The notes beneath the pieces are model-generated. The model was not told the DNA's origin. It made no database searches and was given only the letters and a program-made list of their open reading frames with translations. Source: Opitutia bacterium UBA7397 (lineage in GTDB: Bacteria; Verrucomicrobiota; Verrucomicrobiia; Opitutales; UBA953). From it: DNA of 7,166 bases. Positions within the stretch are counted from its first letter, which is position 1, and each line of letters starts with the position of its first letter. The stretch is from positions 1 to 7,166 of the forward strand of contig DKND01000120.1 of NCBI GenBank assembly GCA_002470605.1, given 5' to 3'. This document shows, in pieces, positions 1 to 6,309 of the stretch. The position numbers were made by a program, and so were the translations under genes.

Positions 1-624
1 GATCTCACCGGCTGGAAGGGCTTGGATTTCTGGTCCGTCAAGGACGGTGCCATCACCGGCCAGACGACCAAGGAGCATTCCACCAAGGGTAATACGTTCC
101 TCGTCTGGGAGGGCGAAGTCGCCGATTTCGAACTCACGCTCCAATACAAGATTGTGGACCTGAACGGCAAGTCCGACGCTTTTGGTAATTCCGGAATTCA
201 GTATCGCTCCAAGGTCGTCGACGAGAAGGGTTTCGTCGTCGCTGGCTATCAGGGCGATTTCGAGTGCGGTAAGGCTTACTCTGGCATCCTTTACGAAGAG
301 AAGGGGCGCGGCATTCTTGCCAAGCGCGGCGAGAAGGTCGTCATCCATGAAGGAAAAGACGCCAAGAAGCCAAAGCTTGAGGTGACTGGCTCCGTCGGTA
401 AGTCCGACGAAATCCAGGCCAAGATTAAGGCAGCTGATTGGAACGAATATCGCATCGTCGCCCAGGGCGGCCATCTGCAGCACTTCATCAATGGCGTCCA
501 GACCATCGACGTCACCGACGAGACTGCCGTCGGCGCCAAGAAGGGCGTCCTCGCTCTTCAGCTCCATGCGGGCACGGCGATGACGGTCCAATTCAAGGAC
601 ATCATCTTGAAGGAGATCAAATAA
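1..624 (+). CDS. DUF1080 (3-keto-glycoside lyase/hydratase) domain protein, 5' partial
   Basis: The reading frame is open from the first base of the window (DLTGW at codons 1-5, the usual start of the domain's first strand) to a TAA at 622-624, so 207 residues are visible and the N-terminus, probably with a signal peptide, is missing. An internal TTG at 22 is not the real start. Family hallmarks seen are NSGIQYRS at visible residues 63-70, GYQGD at 82-86, and a C-terminal WNEYRI...FINGV stretch typical of the concanavalin-like jelly-roll fold. The family (PF06439) is described as 3-keto-glucoside 1,2-lyase / 3-keto-2-hydroxy-glucal hydratase, acting on glycosides first oxidised at C3. It lies 4 nt before a ThuA-like gene, a pairing that supports a role in keto-sugar metabolism. 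The actual substrate cannot be read from the sequence. Confidence 0.9.
   Translation, partial: DLTGWKGLDFWSVKDGAITGQTTKEHSTKGNTFLVWEGEVADFELTLQYKIVDLNGKSDAFGNSGIQYRSKVVDEKGFVVAGYQGDFECGKAYSGILYEEKGRGILAKRGEKVVIHEGKDAKKPKLEVTGSVGKSDEIQAKIKAADWNEYRIVAQGGHLQHFINGVQTIDVTDETAVGAKKGVLALQLHAGTAMTVQFKDIILKEIK
610..615 (+). promoter_or_regulatory. Shine-Dalgarno site for the ThuA-like gene
   Basis: AAGGAG lies inside the last codons of the DUF1080 gene, 13 nt before the ATG at 629. The spacing is a little long, but this is the only clear Shine-Dalgarno match in front of any gene in the window. It supports the ATG at 629 and co-translation of the pair from one mRNA. Confidence 0.55.
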
Positions 625-628
625 TCTT

Positions 629-1609
629 ATGAAAAAATCCCTCTTAAGCCTCCTGCTGTTAGCGACGGCTACGCTCGTCTCGGCCGCCGACCAGAAGAAC
701 GTCTTACTCATCGCCGGAAAGCCGAGCCACGGCCCGGGCGAGCACGAACATAACGCTGGCATTCAACTCCTCGCCGCAGGCTTGAAGCAGAGCGCCGCCG
801 GGCTCGTCAATGTCGATGTCTCCTTGAACGGCGAATGGCCCTCCGATGAGCGCGTGGCCAAGGCGGACACGATCGTGATTTATTCCGACGGCCAGGCAGG
901 TCATCCGGCCGTTACCCATCTCCCGCAGTTGGCGAAGAAGATGGAAGCGGGCTGCGGTTTCGTTTGTCTGCACTATGCTGTCGAGCCGGTCTACGAGCGT
1001 GCGGGATGGTTGAGTGTGGACGGCAAGCCGATTGATCCGCCCCCTGCAGGCCGTTCTTCGACGGGCGCTGGAGCCAAGGAATTTAAGGAATGGCTCGGGG
1101 GCTATTTCGAGCAGTTCTGGTCCGTCAACCCTCACTGGTTGGCCGACTTTAAGACCTTGCCGAACCATCCAGTCAGCCGTGGGGTAAAGCCTTATGCGTC
1201 TTCGGATGAATGGTATTTCAACATGCGCTTCCGCGATAACCTGGAGGGAGTGACACCGATTCTTTCGGCAATTGCTCCGGATGATACGATGAGTCGCAAA
1301 GATGGCGACCATGGCGGCAATCCGGATGTGCGGAAAATGGTGCTCGAAGAGAAGAAGCCGCAAGTGGTGGCATGGGCGGTCGACCGCAAGGATGGCGGTC
1401 GCGGCTTCGGCTTCTGCGGTGGCCATTACCACGCAGGCTGGTCTATCGACAGCCAACGCACCTTGGTGCTCAACGCCATCGTTTGGACGGCTAAGGCAGA
1501 AGTTCCCGCCGAAGGCATTCAGACTAAGTTTACCGAGGAGGAGCTGAAGGCGAATCTCGATAAGAAGACGCCTCGTAAGGTTGTGCCTAAGCCGGCAGCG
1601 AAAAAATAG
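629..1609 (+). CDS. Secreted ThuA-like domain protein
   Basis: A 326-residue protein with a clear Sec signal peptide: KK at residues 2-3, a Leu/Ala-rich core at 5-17, and probable cleavage after VSA at 17-19 or the next Ala. The mature part starts with a beta strand (KNVLLIAG) and follows the ThuA-like fold (PF06283), a class-I glutamine-amidotransferase-like fold. Family-type stretches include the CLHYA segment after the central strand, NHPVSRGV, the DEWYF segment, and GFGFCGGHYHAGW near the end. The tail from about residue 300 is rich in Lys and Pro and looks disordered. ThuA was named for rhizobial trehalose utilisation, where ThuA/ThuB take part in forming 3-keto-trehalose; most PVC homologues have no tested function. 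Location after a DUF1080 gene suggests extracytoplasmic processing of 3-keto sugars. It starts 4 nt after the upstream stop, and a terminator follows 23 nt after its TAG. Confidence 0.88.
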   Translation: MKKSLLSLLLLATATLVSAADQKNVLLIAGKPSHGPGEHEHNAGIQLLAAGLKQSAAGLVNVDVSLNGEWPSDERVAKADTIVIYSDGQAGHPAVTHLPQLAKKMEAGCGFVCLHYAVEPVYERAGWLSVDGKPIDPPPAGRSSTGAGAKEFKEWLGGYFEQFWSVNPHWLADFKTLPNHPVSRGVKPYASSDEWYFNMRFRDNLEGVTPILSAIAPDDTMSRKDGDHGGNPDVRKMVLEEKKPQVVAWAVDRKDGGRGFGFCGGHYHAGWSIDSQRTLVLNAIVWTAKAEVPAEGIQTKFTEEELKANLDKKTPRKVVPKPAAKK

Positions 1610-1632
1610 GCCGCCGTTGCTGGTGCAGTTTG

Positions 1633-1658
1633 GCCGGAGGTTCGCCTCCGGCTTTTTT
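1633..1658 (+). terminator. Rho-independent terminator after the DUF1080-ThuA operon
   Basis: Perfect 8-bp stem GCCGGAGG (1633-1640) and CCTCCGGC (1645-1652) closed by a TTCG tetraloop, followed directly by six T (1653-1658). It lies 23 nt after the ThuA-like stop codon and separates this operon from the SDR gene. Confidence 0.9.
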
Positions 1659-1682
1659 GTGCCCAGAAAAGCGGCTCGTCGT

Positions 1683-1710
1683 TTGACCTCCGGGCCAGCC
1701 TGTTAATCTT
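1683..1710 (+). promoter_or_regulatory. Candidate promoter of the SDR gene, possibly leaderless
   Basis: TTGACC at 1683-1688 is a good -35 match. A 16-nt spacer leads to TAATCT at 1705-1710, a weak -10 (3 of 6 to TATAAT). A start site 6-7 nt downstream would fall on or next to the ATG at 1717, giving a leaderless or nearly leaderless mRNA. This agrees with the lack of any Shine-Dalgarno sequence. It is a motif match only. Confidence 0.3.
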
Positions 1711-1716
1711 GGTGCC

Positions 1717-2412
1717 ATGTCCAAGCACATTGCGATTATCGGTGGCACTTCCGGCATCGGCCGTGCGACCGTGGCGCAACTCCAAGCTGATGGCTATACG
1801 GTCCATGCGGCGTGTCGTTCGCCCGAGAAGCTCGCCGACCTCGGGATTGCCGCGCAGCCGTTCGACGCCGCGGCGCCTGGACCGCTGACGTGGCCCGAGC
1901 GGCTTGACGGCTTCGTGTATTTCCCGGGCTCGATCTCGCTCAAGCCGTTTCATCGCCTGACCGTGGAGGATTTCCAGCGCGACCTGCAGGTGAACCTTTT
2001 GGGTGCCATCGCCGCGCTGCAGTCAGCGTTGCCTGCGCTCAAGGCCTCGGGGAATGCTTCCGTCATTTTTTTCTCCAGTGTCGCCGTCGCGCAGGGTATG
2101 CCGATGCATGCGAGCATCTCGGCTGCCAAGGGAGCCGTCGAAGGTTTGGCGAAGAGCCTCGCAGCAGAGTGGGCACCCTTGATTCGCGTCAACGTCATCG
2201 CGCCGTCACTCACCGACACGCCGCTCGCGGGCGCGCTGCTGAATTCGGATCTCAAGAAGGAAGCCGCCGCCAAGCGTCATCCGCTGCAGCAGATCGGCCG
2301 GCCAGAAGACATTGCCGCCGCTGTCGCGCACCTGCTCTCGGATTCTTCGCGTTTCATGACGGGACAGGTGCTACGGATCGATGGCGGACTTTCGTCGGTG
2401 CGGACTTTCTGA
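1717..2412 (+). CDS. Short-chain dehydrogenase/reductase-fold protein lacking the catalytic Tyr
   Basis: A 231-residue single-domain protein of the SDR superfamily (Rossmann fold, NAD(P)-binding). The dinucleotide glycine motif GGTSGIG is at residues 9-15, R34 follows the second strand, and D50 sits at the usual adenine-contacting Asp. N93 and S121 fit the catalytic Asn and Ser, and K138 fits the catalytic Lys. The SDR C-terminal RVNVIAPS (157-164) and the GRPEDIA...TGQVLRIDGG segment (194-224) are intact. The catalytic Tyr should be at 134, 13 after S121 and 4 before K138, but the residue is Ile (ATC at 2116-2118). The NNAG motif is also lost, reading YFPGS at 68-72. The frame is intact, so it is not an obvious pseudogene. 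It may be a divergent reductase, or a cofactor-binding protein without classic SDR chemistry. The substrate is unknown. It is monocistronic, with terminators on both sides. Confidence 0.88.
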   Translation: MSKHIAIIGGTSGIGRATVAQLQADGYTVHAACRSPEKLADLGIAAQPFDAAAPGPLTWPERLDGFVYFPGSISLKPFHRLTVEDFQRDLQVNLLGAIAALQSALPALKASGNASVIFFSSVAVAQGMPMHASISAAKGAVEGLAKSLAAEWAPLIRVNVIAPSLTDTPLAGALLNSDLKKEAAAKRHPLQQIGRPEDIAAAVAHLLSDSSRFMTGQVLRIDGGLSSVRTF

Positions 2413-2418
2413 GGGCAC

Positions 2419-2451
2419 AAAAAACCCGGGCGCTTGGGAGGCCCGGGTTTT
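2419..2451. terminator. Bidirectional Rho-independent terminator between SDR and pdhC
   Basis: CCCGGGC (2425-2431) pairs with GCCCGGG (2441-2447) around a 9-nt loop. Six A precede it (2419-2424) and four T follow it (2448-2451). On the plus strand it ends the SDR gene, whose stop is at 2410-2412. On the minus strand the A-tract reads as a six-T run and ends the PDH operon, whose last codon is at 2471. Confidence 0.85.
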
Positions 2452-2470
2452 AGTTAAGCCGAAGCTCCGT

Positions 2471-3754
2471 TTAGATCAGCATCAAGGCTGGCTCTTCGAG
2501 GAGTTGCTTGAGCGCCTGGAGGAATTGAGCGCCATTGGCTCCATCGACCACGCGATGATCGCCGGAGAGGCCGATTACCATGCGATGGCCGACGACGAGG
2601 CGGTCATGGGCGTCGACGACGGGCTTCTTGATGGTGGCGCCAACGGAGAGAATCGCGGCGTTGGGCACGTTGATGATGCCGAAGAAGCCAGTCACGCCGT
2701 ACATTCCGAGGTTAGTCACCGTGAAGGTAGAGCCGGACATTTCGCCGGGCGTAAGCTTCTTTGAGCGGGCCTTGCCGATGAGCTGTTTGGCTTCCACTGC
2801 GATATCCTTAAGCGTCTTGGCGTGGGCGTCGCGGATCACCGGAGTGACCAGCCCATCTTCTAGGGCGACACCGAACGAAAGATGCACCGCACCGTGTTGG
2901 CGAATGCTCGTGCCGGCCCAGGAGGCATTGACGGCGGGCACGCGACGCAGGGCTTCAGCGGAAGCTTTGAGAATGAAATCATTGACCGAAAGCTTGATGG
3001 CGGATTCGCCACCGGCTTCGGCGAGACGTTTGTTCAGCGACTCGCGCATCGCCATGAGCGGGGCGGCATCGACTTCGACTTCTAGATAGAAGTGAGGAAC
3101 CGTAATCTTAGACTCCAGCAGACGGCGGGCGATTGTCTGGCGCATGCCGCCGACCGGAAGGTCGCCGTCGGGCTGGATGCCTTTGCCGTCAGCGGGCGGA
3201 GCCACGGCGACGTTGAGTGGGCCGGAGGAGGCGGCAGGCGCGGGGGCTGAAGCTGCGGCAGAAACATCGCGACCTACGACGCGACCGCCGGGGCCGGTAC
3301 CCGAAAGACTTGCGACGTTGAGGGCGGCTTTTTCAGCCATACGTTTGGCGTACGGAGAAGCCTTGGCGCGGGAAGCGTCGGACTGCGGTGAGACGGAGCC
3401 GGAAGAAGCCGGAGCAGCGGGCACGCAACTCACTTCGGTCTTCTCGGGGATCGCTGGGACGGCGGTTGCAGGAGCCTTGGGCGCTGGAGCGGCGGAGGGC
3501 TCTGGGGCTTTTTCGCCTTTCTTGCCAATGGCGCAGATAGGAGCGCCGACAGGAAGCTGTGCTCCTGCCGCCGCATAGATTTTAAGAACCGTGCCGGGGA
3601 CGGTGCAGGAAAGTTCCATCGTCGCCTTGTCGGTTTCGACTTCGGCCAGGATGTCACCGAAAGCCACCCCTTGGCCTTCTTTGATGTTCCATTTCACCAA
3701 GGTGCCGACCGACATCGTGTCGGAGAGCTTGGGCATATCGATAATTTCAGCCAT
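2471..3754 (-). CDS. pdhC: Pyruvate dehydrogenase complex E2, dihydrolipoamide acetyltransferase
   Basis: A 427-residue E2 that transfers the acetyl group from the lipoyl arm to CoA and forms the core of the PDH complex. Domains in order: one lipoyl domain (1-77) with the lipoylated Lys at 43 in ETDKATME; an Ala/Pro/Ser-rich flexible linker (about 80-130); an E1/E3-binding peripheral domain (about 131-166, SPYAKRMAEK...GPGGRVVGRDV); a second Ala/Pro linker; and the acyltransferase domain (about 197-427) with the catalytic His400 and Asp404 in DHRVVDG. The start is placed at the ATG whose product begins MAEIIDMPKLS, because the lipoyl domain begins there. The frame stays open 34 codons further upstream, into the E1 beta gene, but that part is basic and unlike any E2. 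The gap from the E1 beta stop is 26 nt and no Shine-Dalgarno is visible. A 2-oxo acid or acetoin complex is less likely, given the whole operon's resemblance to PDH. Confidence 0.95.
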   Translation of the reverse strand: MAEIIDMPKLSDTMSVGTLVKWNIKEGQGVAFGDILAEVETDKATMELSCTVPGTVLKIYAAAGAQLPVGAPICAIGKKGEKAPEPSAAPAPKAPATAVPAIPEKTEVSCVPAAPASSGSVSPQSDASRAKASPYAKRMAEKAALNVASLSGTGPGGRVVGRDVSAAASAPAPAASSGPLNVAVAPPADGKGIQPDGDLPVGGMRQTIARRLLESKITVPHFYLEVEVDAAPLMAMRESLNKRLAEAGGESAIKLSVNDFILKASAEALRRVPAVNASWAGTSIRQHGAVHLSFGVALEDGLVTPVIRDAHAKTLKDIAVEAKQLIGKARSKKLTPGEMSGSTFTVTNLGMYGVTGFFGIINVPNAAILSVGATIKKPVVDAHDRLVVGHRMVIGLSGDHRVVDGANGAQFLQALKQLLEEPALMLI

Positions 3755-3780
3755 CGGATTTAAAAGTAAGAGGGTAAGGG

Positions 3781-4758
3781 TTAGGCGAGTACTTTGAGCG
3801 CTTCGGCGACGACGCGCTCGACGTTGGGCATCTGTAAATCTTCCATGCGCTTGCAATAGATCTGCGGAGCATCGATGGAGGATACGCGATGCACGGGGGC
3901 ATCGAGTTCGTCGAAGGCCTTGGATTGAATCAGGTAAGCCACTTGGGCGTCGACGCCGCAGAAAGGCTTATTTTCTTCGACCAACAACGCGCGGTGGGTC
4001 TTACGTACCGATTTCAAGATGGTTTCCTCGTCGAGCGGACGGATGGAGCGAAGGTCGACGACTTCCACGCTGACGCCGTGATCCTTCTCGAGGATTTCTG
4101 CGGCCTTGAGCGAGGTGATGACGGCGCGGCCGTGGGCCACGATCGTGAGATCCGTTCCGACGCGCTTAACGTCAGCGACGCCGATGGGTACGATGTAATC
4201 CTCGTCCGGTACTTCGCCTTTGTCGTTATAAAGAATGGTGTTCTCCATCACGTAGACAGGATCGTTATCGCGAATGGCCGCTTTGAGCAGGCCCTTGGCG
4301 TCGTATGGAGTGGCTGGGCAGACAACTTTGATGCCGGGGTGCGAAGCGAGGATCGCTTCAGGCGTGTGCGAGTGCGTCGCGCCGACGTTCGTGCCGCCGT
4401 TGGCTGGGCCGCGGATCACGATAGGGCAGTTGATCAGACCTCCGGACATATAACGGATGTTGCCCGCGTTATTGACGATTTGGTCAAAAGCGACGTACGA
4501 GAAGGACCAGAACATCAGCTCCATGACCGGGCGGATGCCGAGCATCGAAGCACCGATGCCGAGGCCGATGAAGCCGGCTTCGGAGATCGGGGTGTCGACG
4601 ATGCGTTTCGGCCCGAACTCCTTGAGCAGTCCTTCGGTCACCTTGTAGGCGCCGTTGAATTGAGCGACTTCTTCGCCCATGATGACGACGTTTTCGTCGC
4701 GGTTAAGTTCGTCGCGCATCGCGGCGCGGAGCGCCTCGCGGTAGGAAATGACAGCCAT
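3781..4758 (-). CDS. pdhB: Pyruvate dehydrogenase E1 component, beta subunit
   Basis: A 325-residue protein, the usual length for a free E1 beta without a fused lipoyl domain. With E1 alpha it forms the alpha2-beta2 thiamine diphosphate enzyme that decarboxylates pyruvate and acetylates the E2 lipoyl group. The pyrimidine-binding transketolase domain covers about residues 4-178. It has MGEEV (27-31), the TPISEAGF segment with Glu60, which in the family activates the thiamine aminopyrimidine, the FDQIVNNAG stretch (91-99), and His129 in GATHSH at the position of the conserved active-site His. The transketolase C-terminal domain (about 195-316) includes VEVVDLRSIRPLDEETI. The ATG at 4758 is 8 nt after the E1 alpha stop, so the two are translationally close. 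No Shine-Dalgarno is seen; the upstream stretch is AT-rich. The order E1 alpha, E1 beta, E2 supports PDH over related complexes. Confidence 0.95.
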   Translation of the reverse strand: MAVISYREALRAAMRDELNRDENVVIMGEEVAQFNGAYKVTEGLLKEFGPKRIVDTPISEAGFIGLGIGASMLGIRPVMELMFWSFSYVAFDQIVNNAGNIRYMSGGLINCPIVIRGPANGGTNVGATHSHTPEAILASHPGIKVVCPATPYDAKGLLKAAIRDNDPVYVMENTILYNDKGEVPDEDYIVPIGVADVKRVGTDLTIVAHGRAVITSLKAAEILEKDHGVSVEVVDLRSIRPLDEETILKSVRKTHRALLVEENKPFCGVDAQVAYLIQSKAFDELDAPVHRVSSIDAPQIYCKRMEDLQMPNVERVVAEALKVLA

Positions 4759-4766
4759 GGAAATTA

Positions 4767-5873
4767 TTATTCGAAGATGATGGTGCCGCGGCTGGTGGTC
4801 TTGGGCCCGCGGTTGTCTTCTTCCCAGTAGATATGCTTGGTGATGTCGGCGAGAGTCGGGTCGGGCGATTCGTCGGCGAAGATAGCGGCCTTGTCGGCTT
4901 CGGCCATCGCGGCGTCATTGATGGTCTGAGAAAGCTCAGGCGTAAGGACCTTCTCGCGGAGCAATTCTTGTTCGAAGAGTAAGACGGGATCCTTTTTGTC
5001 CCGATAGGTCTTAATCTCTTCCTTGTCCCGATAGGTCTTATCCGGGTCGGCCATCGAGTGTCCGAAGTAGCGATAAGTGAAGATTTCGAGCACGGTGGGC
5101 TTGGATTCCTCGTGGGCACGTTTCAGTGCCAGCGCCGTCTTGGCCCGCACTTCATAGACATCGTGTCCGTTGATGACATCCCAAGCCATATTGTAACCCT
5201 CGGCGCGTTTGGCTAAGCAGCCGGGGTGCGCGGTCGAGCGTTCTTGGGAGGTGCCCATGGAATAGCCGTTATTTTCAACGACAAAAATCATCGGCAAATC
5301 CCAGAGCGAGGCCAGGTTGTAGGCTTCATGGACAGCGCCTTGGTTGACGGCGCCGTCTCCCATGTAGGCGAGGCAGGAGCCTTTTAGTCCTTTGTATTTT
5401 ACGGCGTAAGCAAGTCCGGTGCCCAAAGGGGCTTGACCGCCGACGATGCCGTGGCCGCCCCAGTAATTTTTATCGGGGGCGAAATAGTGCATCGAGCCAC
5501 CTTTGCCTTGGGAGCAGCCAGTGACCTTACCGGTTAATTCGGCCATGCACTCGTTCATGCCCATGCCCACCATGAGCCCGTGACCATGGTCGCGGTAGCC
5601 CGTGATGATGTGGTCGTCTTTGCCTAAAAGTGAGATGGTGCCTGCCGCCACCGCTTCTTGGCCGACATACAGGTGGAGAAATCCACCAATCTTTCCCTGC
5701 TGGTAGATCCGGATGCAGCGCTGCTCAAAATGGCGGATACGTGCCATTTTAGTATAAAGGGCTATTTTCGCCTCTTTGGTCATGGAGGCGTTGACGGGAT
5801 CTTTGGCGTAAGCTGAAGGCCCGGCAGGGTGCTTCAGTGATTCCGGATGAGTTAGGACAGCGGGCTTGGCCAC
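4767..5873 (-). CDS. pdhA: Pyruvate dehydrogenase E1 component, alpha subunit
   Basis: A 368-residue E1 alpha, first gene of the operon. The dehydrogenase E1 domain spans about residues 37-340. It shows GFLHLYVGQEA (64-74), YRDHGH (93-98), QGKGGSMH (122-129), the thiamine diphosphate/Mg motif GDG (172-174) ending in ENN (200-202), and GHSMADP before the phosphorylation-loop region. The closest resemblance I recognise is to PDH of the mitochondrial/alphaproteobacterial type rather than to the single-chain AceE. The start is GTG (5871-5873), the only start codon between an in-frame upstream stop and the domain apart from the ATG of Met31 (5781-5783). The first 30 residues are Pro/Ala-rich and not part of the conserved fold, so Met31 is a real alternative. 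Neither has a Shine-Dalgarno. An 18-bp direct repeat encodes KTYRDK twice (279-284, 288-293). Confidence 0.94.
   Translation of the reverse strand: MAKPAVLTHPESLKHPAGPSAYAKDPVNASMTKEAKIALYTKMARIRHFEQRCIRIYQQGKIGGFLHLYVGQEAVAAGTISLLGKDDHIITGYRDHGHGLMVGMGMNECMAELTGKVTGCSQGKGGSMHYFAPDKNYWGGHGIVGGQAPLGTGLAYAVKYKGLKGSCLAYMGDGAVNQGAVHEAYNLASLWDLPMIFVVENNGYSMGTSQERSTAHPGCLAKRAEGYNMAWDVINGHDVYEVRAKTALALKRAHEESKPTVLEIFTYRYFGHSMADPDKTYRDKEEIKTYRDKKDPVLLFEQELLREKVLTPELSQTINDAAMAEADKAAIFADESPDPTLADITKHIYWEEDNRGPKTTSRGTIIFE
4996..5040 (-). repeat. 18-bp exact direct repeat inside pdhA, 27-bp period
   Basis: Positions 4996-5013 and 5023-5040 are identical and stand 27 bp (nine codons) apart, in frame. On the coding strand both read AAG ACC TAT CGG GAC AA plus one preceding T, so KTYRDK is encoded twice with the same codons, separated by EEI. 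Confidence 0.9.
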
Positions 5874-5981
5874 GGTGGTTCGTTTCGTTTGATTGGAGGG
5901 GTCTGACGAGGAAGGTCAAGCGAACCCTCCCGACCCCCTAATTTGCCTTGACCCGCCTTGCTTGCCCCCTCCCTTTTTGCC

Positions 5982-6004
5982 TTACTTGTAAATCTTACAG
6001 GTAA
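5982..6004. promoter_or_regulatory. Candidate operator: tandem TTACNNGTAA palindromes before HPr
   Basis: Two perfect 4+4 palindromes, TTACttGTAA (5982-5991) and TTACagGTAA (5995-6004), are separated by ATC, 13 bp centre to centre. Their surroundings form a 12-bp direct repeat with 10 of 12 identical (5981-5992, 5994-6005). The inner arms form a third palindrome, TGTAA-ATC-TTACA (5987-5999). The block ends 9 nt before the HPr ATG and lies in the 140-bp divergent region shared with pdhA. I see no convincing -35/-10 pair for either gene in that region, and the rest of it is pyrimidine-rich on the plus strand (5925-5980) without other clear signals. A bound dimeric repressor is the natural reading, but the factor is unknown. 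Confidence 0.45.
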
Positions 6005-6013
6005 ACCCTTATT

Positions 6014-6301
6014 ATGGAAGAAACCCACGAGGCCTTAGCCCGAGAATTCACCGTCCAGAACCGCATGGGCATTCATACCCGCCCGGCGGCTCAGATCGTA
6101 CGTCTGGCGAACCGCTATCCGGAGGTCGAAGTGACCGTTTCCAAGGACGACGAGTCGGTTAACGGTAAGAGCATCATGGGGCTTATGATGTTGGCCGCCG
6201 GTCAGGGGTCTAAGCTACGTTTTTCGGCACAGGGCAAAGATGCCGCGCAATTCTTGGACGAGATGGATAATCTCTTTGCCCGTAAGTTCGACGAGTCTTA
6301 A
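6014..6301 (+). CDS. ptsH: HPr family phosphocarrier protein
   Basis: A 95-residue HPr, slightly longer than the usual 85-90 because of about seven extra N-terminal residues. The phosphorylation site GIHTRPA is intact: His21 matches His15 of classic HPr and Arg23 matches Arg17. Ser53 in VNGKSIMGLM matches the regulatory Ser46 that HPr kinase/phosphorylase modifies, so both kinds of control look possible. In the PTS, HPr passes phosphate from enzyme I to the sugar-specific EIIA proteins; in many genomes with few permeases it is mainly regulatory. No enzyme I, HPr kinase or EII gene is present in the window. The ATG at 6014 is preceded only by a weak AGG about 12 nt away. It is read divergently from the PDH operon, and the next gene starts 8 nt after its TAA. 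Confidence 0.93.
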   Translation: MEETHEALAREFTVQNRMGIHTRPAAQIVRLANRYPEVEVTVSKDDESVNGKSIMGLMMLAAGQGSKLRFSAQGKDAAQFLDEMDNLFARKFDES

Positions 6302-6309
6302 AGTGTAGC

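Noticed and set aside
704..1456. Minus-strand open frame of 250 codons opposite the ThuA-like gene
   Set aside because: It is a shadow of a real coding sequence and shows no recognisable protein pattern.
3144..3578. Plus-strand Ala/Gly-rich frame opposite the E2 linker
   Set aside because: It is the complement of the Ala/Pro linker codons and has no independent sign of coding.
3755..3856. N-terminal extension of the E2 frame by 34 residues
   Set aside because: It overlaps the end of pdhB, is very basic and low in complexity, and precedes the canonical lipoyl-domain start MAEIIDMPKLS. The ATG at 3754 is the sensible start.
3889..4830. Long plus-strand open frame of 313 codons opposite pdhB
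   Set aside because: It is antisense to a strongly conserved gene, a common result of GC-rich codon use, and its product resembles no protein family.
5895..5937. Possible riboswitch or attenuator in the pdhA leader (GGAGGG/CCCTCC and GGGGTC/GACCCC pairings)
   Set aside because: The two pairings compete, have long loops and no T-tract, and are easily explained by the purine/pyrimidine skew of the region.
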